Below, one piece after another: positions 42,601 through 50,375 of a DNA stretch of 64,000 bases. Every line of letters begins with the position of its first letter. Position 1 is the stretch's first letter. Source of the DNA: Firmicutes bacterium ASF500 (GTDB lineage Bacteria; Bacillota; Clostridia; Oscillospirales; Oscillospiraceae); contig CP097573.1 in assembly GCA_000492175.2 (NCBI GenBank), positions 2,418,001 to 2,482,000 on the forward strand, read 5' to 3'. The position numbers and the translations under genes were made by a program. The notes under the pieces were generated by a model. That model was not told where the DNA came from. It did no database searches and saw only the letters and a program-made list of their open reading frames with translations.

Positions 42601-44412
42601 GGCCATCTGGGGATGGCTGCGGGGGATATTGCGCACCGTCTCCCGGAGGAACTGGAGAGCGGCGGTGACCAGCCGCGGATCGTCCAGAGCGGCGAAGTGG
42701 GCGGCGAAGTCCACCAGCTTATCCCGGGTCGCCTCATCATAGTGCTTGGGGGGGAGATACCGGGCGGCGTCCAGGAGGGTGAAGGCGGTATCCGAGCTGG
42801 TGCGCTCCGGTTCGTCATAGTAGGCCAGCAAAGCGTCCAGAAAGCGGGGGATGTCCCCGGGCCGGGCGTGGTGGAGCATGGACTCCACCACCAGCTTCAG
42901 GGTATAGCTGATGTGGGAGCGCTGCTGGGGGGTGGTCTTGTGGTCGGGGAAGATAATCATGTCCAGATACTGGCTCCAGAGGGTGAAGGGCACCTCCTCC
43001 GCCGGGTCGTTCTGGGCATCGGCGGGGATCTCCTTCCGGTAGACCAGGTGGAACCGGGCGATGATCTGTCCGATCAGCGCGCCGGCCTGACGGCGGATAT
43101 CACCCTCACGGTGCATGAGCAGCTCATAGAGGAAGTTCAGCGCCTGGGCCTTCTGGCGGGCGGACAGATAGGTGAAGTACTCCTCAAACACGTTGAGATA
43201 GGCCCGCAGCTGCTGCCAGCTCTTGGTGGACCGCGCGCCCTCGATGATGTTGCCGAACTTCCGCTCGTTGGACAACATGTGCATCAGCTTCAGGTTGTGC
43301 TCCACCGACAGGAGGATCAGCCCCTCCAGCGTCTCCTCCGGCCCCATGAGGGCGGGGTCCTTCCGGGGAGCGGGAGCCTGCCTCTCCCCGGTGAGGCCCG
43401 CGTCCACCCCCAGGGAGCGCATATAGTCCTCAAAATCGTGGAGCTTGCCGTAGACAAACTCATACCGCCGCCGCTTCTTCCTGTCCACGTTGTCCAGCTT
43501 GGACAGGATTACCTGGAAGGACTCGTCCAGGGGGTAGAGGACCACGATCTCATTGCCGTCCTTGTCCCGCTCCGACTTGGAACGGAAATCGGCGTAGATA
43601 AGCAGCAGGGACTCCACCGACAGAGACTCCAGCTCCAGGTCCCAGGTGGAGTGGTTGGAGGCGATGTGGCTGATGTCTTCCATCTTCCGCTCCAGCAGCC
43701 ACTGGTCGGTGTAGTAGTAGTGGAGGTAAGGCACCCGCTCCCCAGGACGGCAGCCAAACTTGCCCACGTCGTGGGCGGCGGCGGCCCCGGAGATCAGGGC
43801 CAGGTCCACTTCCACCCCCGCCTCCGCCAGACCCCGGGCGGCGGTCATGGCGATGTAGTGGACCCCGGAGATGTGGCTGAGGGTCTTGAAGGGGGTGTAC
43901 TCCAGCCCCAGGCGCATCAGCTCATAGAGGAACTCCTGCCTCCAGGCGGTGAGGAACCGGCGGTACTCCCGGGCCTTGTCGCACCGCTCATACTCCTCCT
44001 TTGTAAGGAACTGGAAATCCAGCATCGGGTCGAAGGGCAGGGCCTCCCGCTCCCGGTCCAGCAGGAGCTGGAGGACGGTGAGATAAAACACCGCCCCGCC
44101 GCCGCACCGGTCCCCCTCCGGGGCGAAGCCCCCCTCCGGGAACATGACGCGGCAGACATACTGATAGCAGAAGGGCCCCCAGCCCTTTTCCGGAGGCTCG
44201 GGACAAAGTTTTTCCAAAATGGGAGCGCACAGCTCCAAGACCCTGGCGCAGCTCAGCCGCTCCTGAATGGGGAACAGGGCCTCCAGCCCCGCCTCCCAGG
44301 CCGGGTTCCGGAGCATGTCCTGCACCGCCCGCCGGTTGGGAAATCCCTCCAGCTTCCGCGCGGCCAGCGCCTCGACGATATCATGGTTTATCTGCCGGAC
44401 CAGTTTACTCAT
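39622..44412 (-). CDS. Giant HD / HEAT / nucleotidyltransferase / PRTase-like protein
   Basis: A 1,596-residue cytoplasmic protein. An N-terminal HD phosphohydrolase domain has H184, H214-D215 (AAHDVGKFG), H249/H254 and D275. Helical HEAT-like repeats cover about 540-880. A nucleotidyltransferase domain follows (about 911-1095; PGTFDPFTLSH-KG and ISSTRIRE, the CoaD/NadD hallmarks, with Ser for Gly in T-x-G-H). Residues 1110-1270 look GNAT-like but weakly. A phosphoribosyltransferase-like domain has the PRPP loop VILVDDLMHPG (1410-1420). No characterised homologue comes to mind. GAGGTGA precedes the ATG. Confidence 0.75.
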   Translation of the reverse strand: MSKLVRQINHDIVEALAARKLEGFPNRRAVQDMLRNPAWEAGLEALFPIQERLSCARVLELCAPILEKLCPEPPEKGWGPFCYQYVCRVMFPEGGFAPEGDRCGGGAVFYLTVLQLLLDREREALPFDPMLDFQFLTKEEYERCDKAREYRRFLTAWRQEFLYELMRLGLEYTPFKTLSHISGVHYIAMTAARGLAEAGVEVDLALISGAAAAHDVGKFGCRPGERVPYLHYYYTDQWLLERKMEDISHIASNHSTWDLELESLSVESLLLIYADFRSKSERDKDGNEIVVLYPLDESFQVILSKLDNVDRKKRRRYEFVYGKLHDFEDYMRSLGVDAGLTGERQAPAPRKDPALMGPEETLEGLILLSVEHNLKLMHMLSNERKFGNIIEGARSTKSWQQLRAYLNVFEEYFTYLSARQKAQALNFLYELLMHREGDIRRQAGALIGQIIARFHLVYRKEIPADAQNDPAEEVPFTLWSQYLDMIIFPDHKTTPQQRSHISYTLKLVVESMLHHARPGDIPRFLDALLAYYDEPERTSSDTAFTLLDAARYLPPKHYDEATRDKLVDFAAHFAALDDPRLVTAALQFLRETVRNIPRSHPQMARIAQLVEEIPSRQLTTVFLKCRILRRAGRDVSALEETLYHNDITSEVFLDNLKTATPWVVKVAGVELLRDQVERGLDAHVLHIATHFSNLVKVSERVVVRHTAGSALVHTLSLLRREQRNEVVVELGKGLEMGQYEISKYIPQYLGEAALYLHPSELDEQVLWLKGLLGSPNDSAVAGALNTIAVLLQHYPSYQQRFSEKPEAYEARRQELLGLLLQGLAHYRETVRQEALLVSGKLLFESPILDMGEKARLFALCYRKLFYLSQESASRDGLTLFYRASALAHINRFIAIRRLDRGPFTFEKPERIAFFPGTFDPFTLSHKGIVHAIRDLGFEVYLAVDEFSWSKKAQPHLIRRQIVNLSVAGDFHVHLFPDDIPVNIANPADLKRLTDLFPGQEVYIVAGSDVVANASSYKAEPQPYSIHQMNHVIFRRAGEAELTGRLPINGRVIQLQLPPHLEDISSTRIRENVDLNRDISNFIDPVIQDFIYQNGLYLRDSQDKPMLNAGELEFQWADAPSTELLSALEIHNKHSELVRKSIVDQKDRVLVLAKTGSGHRLGHISYRMLSTAQLFASIPDQELANHVRLRSGGDVLLITSLYAEHGEQHGYYFQLLLSELLARALERECVYGVFRPHSGALTPELEDLLIRQGFTPHPGQEVFWEVDMHAPTVLIQNLETAIQEPLCRNRRVLSAIRRGHERLQRALTGLYPGSLVLTLSANTIHHKLLTKITALNNVPEEPTEPRTLGANMCVPFGKLLRGKMVPNTVTKTLHTDKVFSPDLKESTLEAFPYYAPIPSQVRTLKSFNRPVILVDDLMHPGFRLKRLGPVLRQEGVPVLMVLVGILSGYGKDLMTSWNQPVDCVYFLPRIRQWFVEATLYPFVGGNTVRRRQSPVPGLLPGINHILPYAKPLFQDECGQETALNLSRTCLESALDLMQVLEQEYRILYGRNLTLSRLPEAVILPLCPDKGMCLRYDPNLSASVYLENDLEQLLRQNQ

Positions 44413-44510
44413 ACCGTCACCTCATCCACCCGCCCCCGCCATCGGGAGCGGCAAAATTTTCTCATGATAAGCATAGCACATTTCCGCCCGTTTGGAAAGG
44501 GAGAAGTAAC

Positions 44511-44535
44511 AAAAAAGACGGCCCCAATGGCCGTC
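44511..44535 (-). terminator. Terminator of the orphan antitoxin RNA
   Basis: Minus strand: GACGGCC/GGCCGTC with a 5-base loop, then TTTTTT. Confidence 0.8.
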
Positions 44536-44657
44536 CTCAAATACTCGCGTACCTGTCCTCCATAAATGTGTGTTGACCGCTCGGCTGCACCCAAGCGGTC
44601 AACGAGTAAAGTCGTTGTCGTATAGGGCCAACCGCTAAAGTAACAGTGCCCTTCTAT
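44512..44657 (-). ncRNA. Orphan antitoxin-like RNA, module D
   Basis: Transcript from the promoter at 44663-44690, starting near GAAGGGCACTGTTAC, then GCGGTTGGCCC and the hairpin GTTGACCGC/GCGGTCAAC (44572-44603), ending at 44511. The order of elements equals that of the antitoxin RNAs of modules A and B, including the 16-base promoter spacer. The cognate peptide gene is truncated, so it may act on modules A/B or be a relic. Confidence 0.55.
44541..44576 (+). pseudogene. 3' remnant of a module A/B peptide gene
   Basis: Codons for ILAYLSSINVC and a TGA match the C-terminal end of the 28-residue peptides (ILMYLS-x-IKAC). The N-terminal half, ribosome site and promoter are gone, replaced by a terminator hairpin. 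The antisense RNA gene on the other strand is kept. Confidence 0.6.
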
Positions 44658-44662
44658 ATCCT

Positions 44663-44690
44663 GTTATACTCGTCCCGCCCGCTTTGCCAA
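44663..44690 (-). promoter_or_regulatory. Promoter of the orphan antitoxin RNA
   Basis: Minus-strand TTGGCA (44685-44690), 16-base spacer, TATAAC (44663-44668). Confidence 0.7.
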
Positions 44691-44740
44691 GGGTGATTGT
44701 GGGGATTGCCGTCCGGTCTCTCCCTCTCCTAAAAATTCCC

Positions 44741-44769
44741 TTGTATATTCCAACAAACTGTGCTATAGT
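44741..44769 (+). promoter_or_regulatory. Promoter of a possible small RNA (plus)
   Basis: TTGTAT (44741-44746), 17 bases, TATAGT (44764-44769). The RNA would contain the hairpin GGGGTG...CACCCC and GGGAG...CTCCC; no coding sequence with a ribosome site is seen. Confidence 0.5.
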
Positions 44770-44875
44770 AAAATTACGAGGCAAATAAAGGCAGGACGTG
44801 GGGTGGTAGCAACACCCCGCGCCCCTATGCGGGAGCTAAGCCCTCCCACACAACAGCATTGCTGCGCCAGCCCTC

Positions 44876-44904
44876 ATTATATCGAAAAAACCGCCGCTTT
44901 ACAA
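44876..44904 (-). promoter_or_regulatory. Promoter of a possible small RNA (minus)
   Basis: Minus-strand TTGTAA (44899-44904), 17 bases, TATAAT (44876-44881), convergent with the plus promoter at 44741 and about 105 bases away. It overlaps a terminator hairpin AAAACCGCC/GGCGGTTTT (44887-44915), as in module C. Confidence 0.5.
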
Positions 44905-44987
44905 GGGGCGGTTTTGAGGGTTTGTGTCTATCATATGCGGTGTGGGATCATTGATCCTGCGCCGCTTTTGTTTGTCTCGGCGGGAAA

Positions 44988-45019
44988 AGCCCTGGAGGGC
45001 TGATTTTTTAAAGCCCTCC
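44988..45019 (+). promoter_or_regulatory. Alternative hairpins upstream of the WG-repeat gene
   Basis: AGCCC/GGGCT (44988-45001) followed by GATTTTTT resembles a terminator. GGAGGGCT (44994-45001) can instead pair with AGCCCTCC (45012-45019). The two structures exclude each other, as in an attenuator. Sensor unknown. Confidence 0.4.
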
Positions 45020-45074
45020 GGGGGGAAGTACCGCCGGGAGTTCTCCTCGAATTTATGTAAAAGGAGCAAACAAA

Positions 45075-46888
45075 ATGATAAAGAAAGCATTATCCCTAGC
45101 GCTGGCCCTGGCGATGTGCCTGAGCCTGACGGCTGTCCCGGCCTCGGCGGCCTCAGCGACCCTGACAGAGATCGTCTCGAGTGACACCATGCAAAGCGTT
45201 TTAGGCAGTCCTGGACGTATAGGTTCGCTTAATTTCTCCGACGGCGTTGCCTGGATCGGGAAAACAACGGCTATTGACACAACAGGTAAGGTACTCATTA
45301 AGTCTGCTGACTATACGTGGGTTGGCGGCTTCTCTGAGGGTGTCGCGTGGGCGCAACGCGACGGGGCAACGTACGCTATTGATAAGAATGGTCAAGTACT
45401 TTTTGATGTCAAGTATACTGACAGCAACTATCTTCACAATGACTCTATATTCCACGAGGGTTTGTGTAAGGTGTTCTCTAATTCAGAGGGTGGATACTTT
45501 TACGTGGACAAAACCGGTAAGGTAGCGATCCCCTTTGGGAATGCTGTCCAGGATGGGGGATTTTTCTGCGAGGGCCTGGCTGTGTGCTATGATCGCGCCA
45601 CCGCCTACTATGGCTATATGGACAAGACAGGCAAGTGGTTATTCCCTGTCAGTACAGCTCCGTGCGGGATTTTACCGATGGCGTCGCGGCAGTACAGTTA
45701 GGCAACCGCTGGACGGTCATTGACACGACAGGCAAGGATTTGCTTCCCCAGGATTACAGTCTTACGTCCGGCTATTCGGGCTATTCGAATTACATTTCCC
45801 CGCAGGTTGTAGTAGCGAGGGGACCAGGCTCCAGCGAGGTATTTATCAACAGGTCCGGGCAGGTCGTCAGCGGCGGCTATCACTCTGTAAGGAGTTTTGT
45901 TGACGGAATGGCACAGGTGGCAACGAACAGCAGTGAGTATGGCTTTGTGAACGAGGCCGGTGTGTTGGTCATTCCCTGTGATTATAGGTACGTCTATGAC
46001 TTCCGGGACGGCTTTACCGCGGCAAGGCGTGAATCTGATAGTGCCACCCCCCACGACATCTTTGATAAAACGGGTAAGGTAGTCGGAACCACCAATGGTG
46101 TCAGATTAGATTCCAATGCCGGCAACGGCTGTTTCCGCACTTCGCTTAGCGAAGGCAGCAAGACCAGGTACGGCCTTGTGGACTACACAGGCAAGGAGAT
46201 CGTACACTGCAAGTACGCCGAAATCAAGGATTTCTCCGGCGGCGTGGCTGCGGTGCAAACCTTTGACTACAAGTGGGGCTTTGTGGATACCAACGGCACG
46301 GAGATCGTGCCCTGCAAGTACCACGAGATAATATATTCCAATGAACCCGGCATCTTCGCGGTGAATGACAGTGGAAAATGGAGCATCATGAAGTCCTCCG
46401 GCTGGACCGCCCCGGCCACGCCTAGTACTCCCACCACGCCTACCACGCCCACCACGCCGTCCGGCACCCAGGCCAACCCCACCAACGACAAGCTGACCCG
46501 CGACGGCGAGGTCCAGAACCCCACCGTGTACAAGATCGGCGACAGCAACTACTTCAAGATCCGCGACCTTGCGGCGATCCTGAACGGGACCGGCAAGCAG
46601 TTCTCCGTGGGCTATGACAACGAGAAAAAATCCGTCACCGCCACCACCGGCCAGGGCTATGCCAAGCTGGACGGCGATCTGGCGGGCCCGTCCGCCGGTC
46701 AGGAGACGGCGGAGGCCAGCAGCGACGCGATCTACGTCAACGGCCAGAAGGTGGATGCCGAGGTCTATAAGATCGGCGGCAATAACTACTTCAAGCTCCG
46801 TGACCTGGGCAAGGCCCTCAACTTCTATGTGGGCTGGAGCCAGGAACAAGGTATGTTTATCGACACCAGCAAGCCCTACTCCGAATAA
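45075..46888 (+). pseudogene. Frameshifted WG-repeat secreted protein
   Basis: Signal peptide MIKKALSLALALAMCLSLTA, then WG-type repeats (IDTTGKVL, YAIDKNGQVLF) read in one frame to a stop at 45701. From about 45635 the repeats continue in another frame (VIPCQYSSVRDFTDGVAAVQ) to 46888, ending in a Thr/Pro linker and two KIGGNNYFKLRDLG-type domains. Restoring one G near 45635 (AAG-GTG-GTT) rejoins TGK and VIP. The downstream reading lacks its own ribosome site. Either a broken gene or a sequencing error. Confidence 0.8.
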
Positions 46889-46894
46889 AACACG

Positions 46895-46930
46895 AACCGG
46901 CTCCCCGCTTTGGGGAGCCGGTTATTTTTT
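46895..46930 (+). terminator. Terminator between WG protein and htpG
   Basis: AACCGGCTCCCC/GGGGAGCCGGTT with loop GCTTT, then ATTTTTT. Confidence 0.85.
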
Positions 46931-48845
46931 AGATCATCAGCGAACACACCAGCTCAGTGTACTCCGCCGGGTCCTCCAGGGGCAGGTCGGCCAGGAGCAG
47001 GGCCTGGGCGTACAGCACCTTGGCATATTTGGCGACGGTGTCCTTGTCCCCGGCGTCCACCGCCTTTTTCAGGGCGGCGAAGGGGGCGGCGTCGGGGTTG
47101 AGCTCCAGCACCCGCTCGGCCTTCATGGGCTGGCTCCCCTCCACCTTGCGCATATACCGCTCCATCTCGATGGAGACGGGGCCGTCGGCGGACAGACAGC
47201 AAGCGCCCGACTTGAGGATGGAGGAGGCGCGGACCTCCTTCACCTGGTCGCCCAGGGCCTCCTTCACGGCCTCCAGCACCGGCTTGCCGGCCTCGGCCTT
47301 CTCCTCAGCGGCCTTCTTCTCCTCGTCGGTCTGGGGCAGGGCGTCCTCCTCGGTGACGGACTTGAACTGCTTGCCGTCCACCTCGCCCAGGCCCTTCATC
47401 ACGAAGTCGTCCACGTCCTCGGTGCAGTAGAGAATCTCATAGCCCTTGTCCAGAATACGCTCCACCTGGGGCAGCTTGGCGATCTTCTCCACGCTCTCGC
47501 CGCAGGCGTAGTAGTAGAAGGGCTGGTCCTCGGGCATCCGGTCCTTGTAGGCGGCCAGGGTGGTGTTCTTCTCCTCCTTGGAGGACCAGAACAGCAGCAG
47601 GTCCCGCAAAACGTCCTTGTGCTGGCCGTACTCGGCCACCACGCCGTATTTCAGCTGGGTCCCAAAGGCGGACCAGAATTTTTCATACTTCTCCCGGTCC
47701 TCCTTCTGCATGGTGAGCAGCTCGTTCTTGATCTTTTTCTCCAGGGCGGAGGCGATCACCTTCAGCTGACGGGTGTGCTGCAACACCTCCCGGCTGATGT
47801 TCAGGGAGAAGTCGGCGGAGTCCACCACGCCCTTGACGAACCGGAAGTGGTCGGGGAGCAGGTCGGCGCACTTGTCCATGATGAGCACCCCGGAGGAATA
47901 GAGCTGCAAGCCCTTCTGATACTCCCGGGTGTAGAAGTCGTAGGGGGTTTTTTCCGGGATATACAGCATAGCCCTGTAGGTGACCGCTCCCTCGGCGCTG
48001 GTGTGAATGACAGCCAGGGGGTCCTGCCAGTCGCCGAATTTTTCCTTATAGAAGGCGTTGTACTCCTCGGGCGTCACCTGGGACCTCTGCCGCTGCCACA
48101 GGGGCACCATGGAGTTGAGGGTCTTCCACTCCTTGACGGTCTCCCACTCGGGCTTGTAGTCCTCGGGGGCGTCCTCCGGCTTGTCCTTCTGGCGGTAATC
48201 CTCCACCTCCATGACAATGGGGTAGCGGATATAGTCGGAGTATTTTTTGATAAGTTCCTGTAATTTATAGGTCTCCAGATACTGGTCGTAGTTCTCCTCG
48301 TCGGCGTTGGCCTTGATGTGCATAATCACGTCGGTGCCGGGGACCTCCTTTTCGCACTGGGTCACGGTGTAGCCGTCGGCCCCGTCGGACTGCCACATCC
48401 AGGCCTCCTCACTGCCCCAGGCCCGGGAGATCACCGTCACATGGTCGGCCACCATGAAGGCGGAGTAGAAGCCCACGCCGAACTGACCGATCACGTCAAT
48501 CTTATCCGCCGCCTCGTCTCCTTCGGCCAGACCGGCCTTGAACTGGCCGGAGCCGCTGCGGGCGATGGTGCCCAGGTTGGACTCCAGGTCCTCCTTGCTC
48601 ATACCCACGCCGTTGTCGGAGACGGTGAGGGTCCGACCCTCCTTATCGGGGACGACGGTGATTTTCAGGTCGCTCCGGGCCACGTCCACGCTCTCATCGG
48701 TGAGGGACTTGTAGGCCAGCTTGTCCTCCGCGTCGCTGGCGTTGGAGATGAGCTCCCGGAGAAAAATCTCCTTGTGGGTGTAGATGGAGTTAACCATCAG
48801 GTCCAGCAGCCGCTTGGATTCCGCCTTGAATTGCTTCTTTGCCAT
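46929..48845 (-). CDS. htpG: Chaperone HtpG (Hsp90)
   Basis: HtpG, 638 residues. The N-terminal GHKL ATPase has ELISNASDAEDKL (N box), VSDNGVGM and GQFGVGFYSAFMVAD (lid region). Middle and C-terminal dimerisation domains follow to the usual length. It is a cytosolic ATP-dependent chaperone. Its promoter carries a perfect CIRCE operator, so it should be under HrcA repression. GGAGG lies eleven bases before the ATG. Confidence 0.96.
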   Translation of the reverse strand: MAKKQFKAESKRLLDLMVNSIYTHKEIFLRELISNASDAEDKLAYKSLTDESVDVARSDLKITVVPDKEGRTLTVSDNGVGMSKEDLESNLGTIARSGSGQFKAGLAEGDEAADKIDVIGQFGVGFYSAFMVADHVTVISRAWGSEEAWMWQSDGADGYTVTQCEKEVPGTDVIMHIKANADEENYDQYLETYKLQELIKKYSDYIRYPIVMEVEDYRQKDKPEDAPEDYKPEWETVKEWKTLNSMVPLWQRQRSQVTPEEYNAFYKEKFGDWQDPLAVIHTSAEGAVTYRAMLYIPEKTPYDFYTREYQKGLQLYSSGVLIMDKCADLLPDHFRFVKGVVDSADFSLNISREVLQHTRQLKVIASALEKKIKNELLTMQKEDREKYEKFWSAFGTQLKYGVVAEYGQHKDVLRDLLLFWSSKEEKNTTLAAYKDRMPEDQPFYYYACGESVEKIAKLPQVERILDKGYEILYCTEDVDDFVMKGLGEVDGKQFKSVTEEDALPQTDEEKKAAEEKAEAGKPVLEAVKEALGDQVKEVRASSILKSGACCLSADGPVSIEMERYMRKVEGSQPMKAERVLELNPDAAPFAALKKAVDAGDKDTVAKYAKVLYAQALLLADLPLEDPAEYTELVCSLMI

Positions 48846-48892
48846 GATTGCGATTCCTCCGTGTATATATATTTACTTAGATAACAATACGG

Positions 48893-48919
48893 TTAGCACT
48901 CTTTCTTTTTGAGTGCTAA
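48893..48919 (-). promoter_or_regulatory. CIRCE (HrcA operator) of htpG
   Basis: Perfect TTAGCACTC-N9-GAGTGCTAA (48893-48901 and 48911-48919), starting a few bases after the -10 so that bound HrcA would cover the transcription start. Confidence 0.95.
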
Positions 48920-48923
48920 CCGT

Positions 48924-48952
48924 ATTCTAGCGCACCTCCCGGCAAAATGCAA
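48924..48952 (-). promoter_or_regulatory. Promoter of htpG
   Basis: Minus-strand TTGCAT (48947-48952), 17 bases, TAGAAT (48924-48929), directly before CIRCE. Confidence 0.8.
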
Positions 48953-48977
48953 GAGGGTTCATAATTTGTTTACACTT

Positions 48978-50372
48978 TCAGTCGCCCATGTCCAGATTGC
49001 GGAAAAAGACATACTCCCCCTTGTCCAGGTCATAGGCCCCGAAGAAAATGCCGTCGTTCTCTTTGAAGGTCAGCAGCCCGTCCTGGAGGGAAAACTGCAC
49101 CCAATTATCCCGCTGGGTGGCGGGCAGGGTGAGGACGGGCTCCAGCTGGTCGTTGAAAACGGTCCAGGCGCCCCGCTCATAGGCGGCGGGAAAAATAGAA
49201 TTTGGCCGGAACCGGTCGGCGATGAGCTCGAACTCCGTCCCCTCCATCAACCGCTCCCTGGTGGACAGGCGGTATAGTGTCCTGATGTAGTCCCCCGCGT
49301 GCTGCTCATCCAAAATGGCGAAGTCTCCCCGTTTGACAGACAGCCTACCCGTCTCATAAGTGTCCTTCAGAAAATAGGACTGGCCGTCCACAGTTAAGGA
49401 AATCCCGCCGTTCTCGTGGAACAGCTCCTCCCTCTCGCCCCAGCGCTGGTCGAAATACACATCCTGCCACTGTTCCCACTGGCCCTGTTCCACCCAGCGC
49501 ACCTCGCCGGTCTCGGGCTGAAGTATCCGCACCGGGGTCTTTTCCCAGCTTTCACTGTCGGATGACATATCCTGTCCCAAGCATATCCCCTCATCCAGCC
49601 AGTTCAGCCCGGTGACCCATTGGATAAAGGAGAGGGTCTCCGACAGTTCCTCCCCGGACGCGGGCATGTCCAGCTCCTTCCAGCTCCAGTCCTTCCGCTC
49701 CCCGGTGGCACTGTCCAGCAGGGTACAGCCCTCGGGCCGCAGGAGGAAAAGCTGGTCCTCCTTGTTGGTGTAGTTCAAAAACTCAAAATCCGTCACCCAG
49801 CTGCCGTCCTCCGCCGCCACGGCGTACCGGCTCCCGCTGCCGAACTTTTCCCACTGGGGGCCCGCCCGCCCCAGAATCAGGACGGGCAGAGCGCGGTCCT
49901 CCCCCTCCCAGCGGTAGCTGTAGGGCCACACGTTCTGATACACCGGGTCCACTACAATTTTCCCCTCCCGGGTCATCAGGCCGTAGAAGGAGGTGGGATA
50001 GTAGGAGAAGTACTTCTGAATTTCGCCCTCATGCTCCCAGCGGTCGAAGGAATAGGCCTGGTCCCCCAGATAGGGGACAAGCGGTCCATAGTCCGACCCG
50101 GTAATGAGGTGGTCCGTGTACTCAGGGTACCACCGGCCCCCGTCCACATTGGGCTGGGGCTGGGACCGCCCGCCCAGCCGGGACCAGTCCACCCGCACAC
50201 CGCCCGCCGTCTCCCACTCCGGCTCCTTTATGGGCTCCTTCGGCGACTCCTCCGGCTGAGAGACGGAGACGTCCGGCTCAGAAGCGGCGGGGCCGCTTGA
50301 TCCCGGGCTTTGCGGGGCGCATCCGGCCAGCAGCAGGCCGGCCAGCAGAAACGCGGTCCATCCTCTCTTCAT
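48978..50372 (-). CDS. Lipoprotein with WG-like repeats
   Basis: A 464-residue lipoprotein: lipobox LAGC at residue 18 after a basic, hydrophobic signal, then a Ser/Pro/Glu-rich linker to about 55. The body has WG-repeat-like units (YGLMTREGKIVVDPVYQNVW, YAVAAEDGSWVTD). No enzyme motif is seen. It starts three bases after a PstS-like lipoprotein gene and is cotranscribed with it, so it may assist the same surface function. Confidence 0.75.
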   Translation of the reverse strand: MKRGWTAFLLAGLLLAGCAPQSPGSSGPAASEPDVSVSQPEESPKEPIKEPEWETAGGVRVDWSRLGGRSQPQPNVDGGRWYPEYTDHLITGSDYGPLVPYLGDQAYSFDRWEHEGEIQKYFSYYPTSFYGLMTREGKIVVDPVYQNVWPYSYRWEGEDRALPVLILGRAGPQWEKFGSGSRYAVAAEDGSWVTDFEFLNYTNKEDQLFLLRPEGCTLLDSATGERKDWSWKELDMPASGEELSETLSFIQWVTGLNWLDEGICLGQDMSSDSESWEKTPVRILQPETGEVRWVEQGQWEQWQDVYFDQRWGEREELFHENGGISLTVDGQSYFLKDTYETGRLSVKRGDFAILDEQHAGDYIRTLYRLSTRERLMEGTEFELIADRFRPNSIFPAAYERGAWTVFNDQLEPVLTLPATQRDNWVQFSLQDGLLTFKENDGIFFGAYDLDKGEYVFFRNLDMGD

Positions 50373-50375
50373 CCC

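Noticed and set aside
44600..44920. tRNA, 6S RNA or known riboswitch
   Set aside because: No acceptor/T-arm pattern and no class consensus recognised; only convergent promoters and hairpins.
44803..45003. A 66-codon plus-strand frame in the gap before the WG-repeat gene
   Set aside because: No ribosome site, GC-rich hairpin sequence, and it crosses terminator hairpins.
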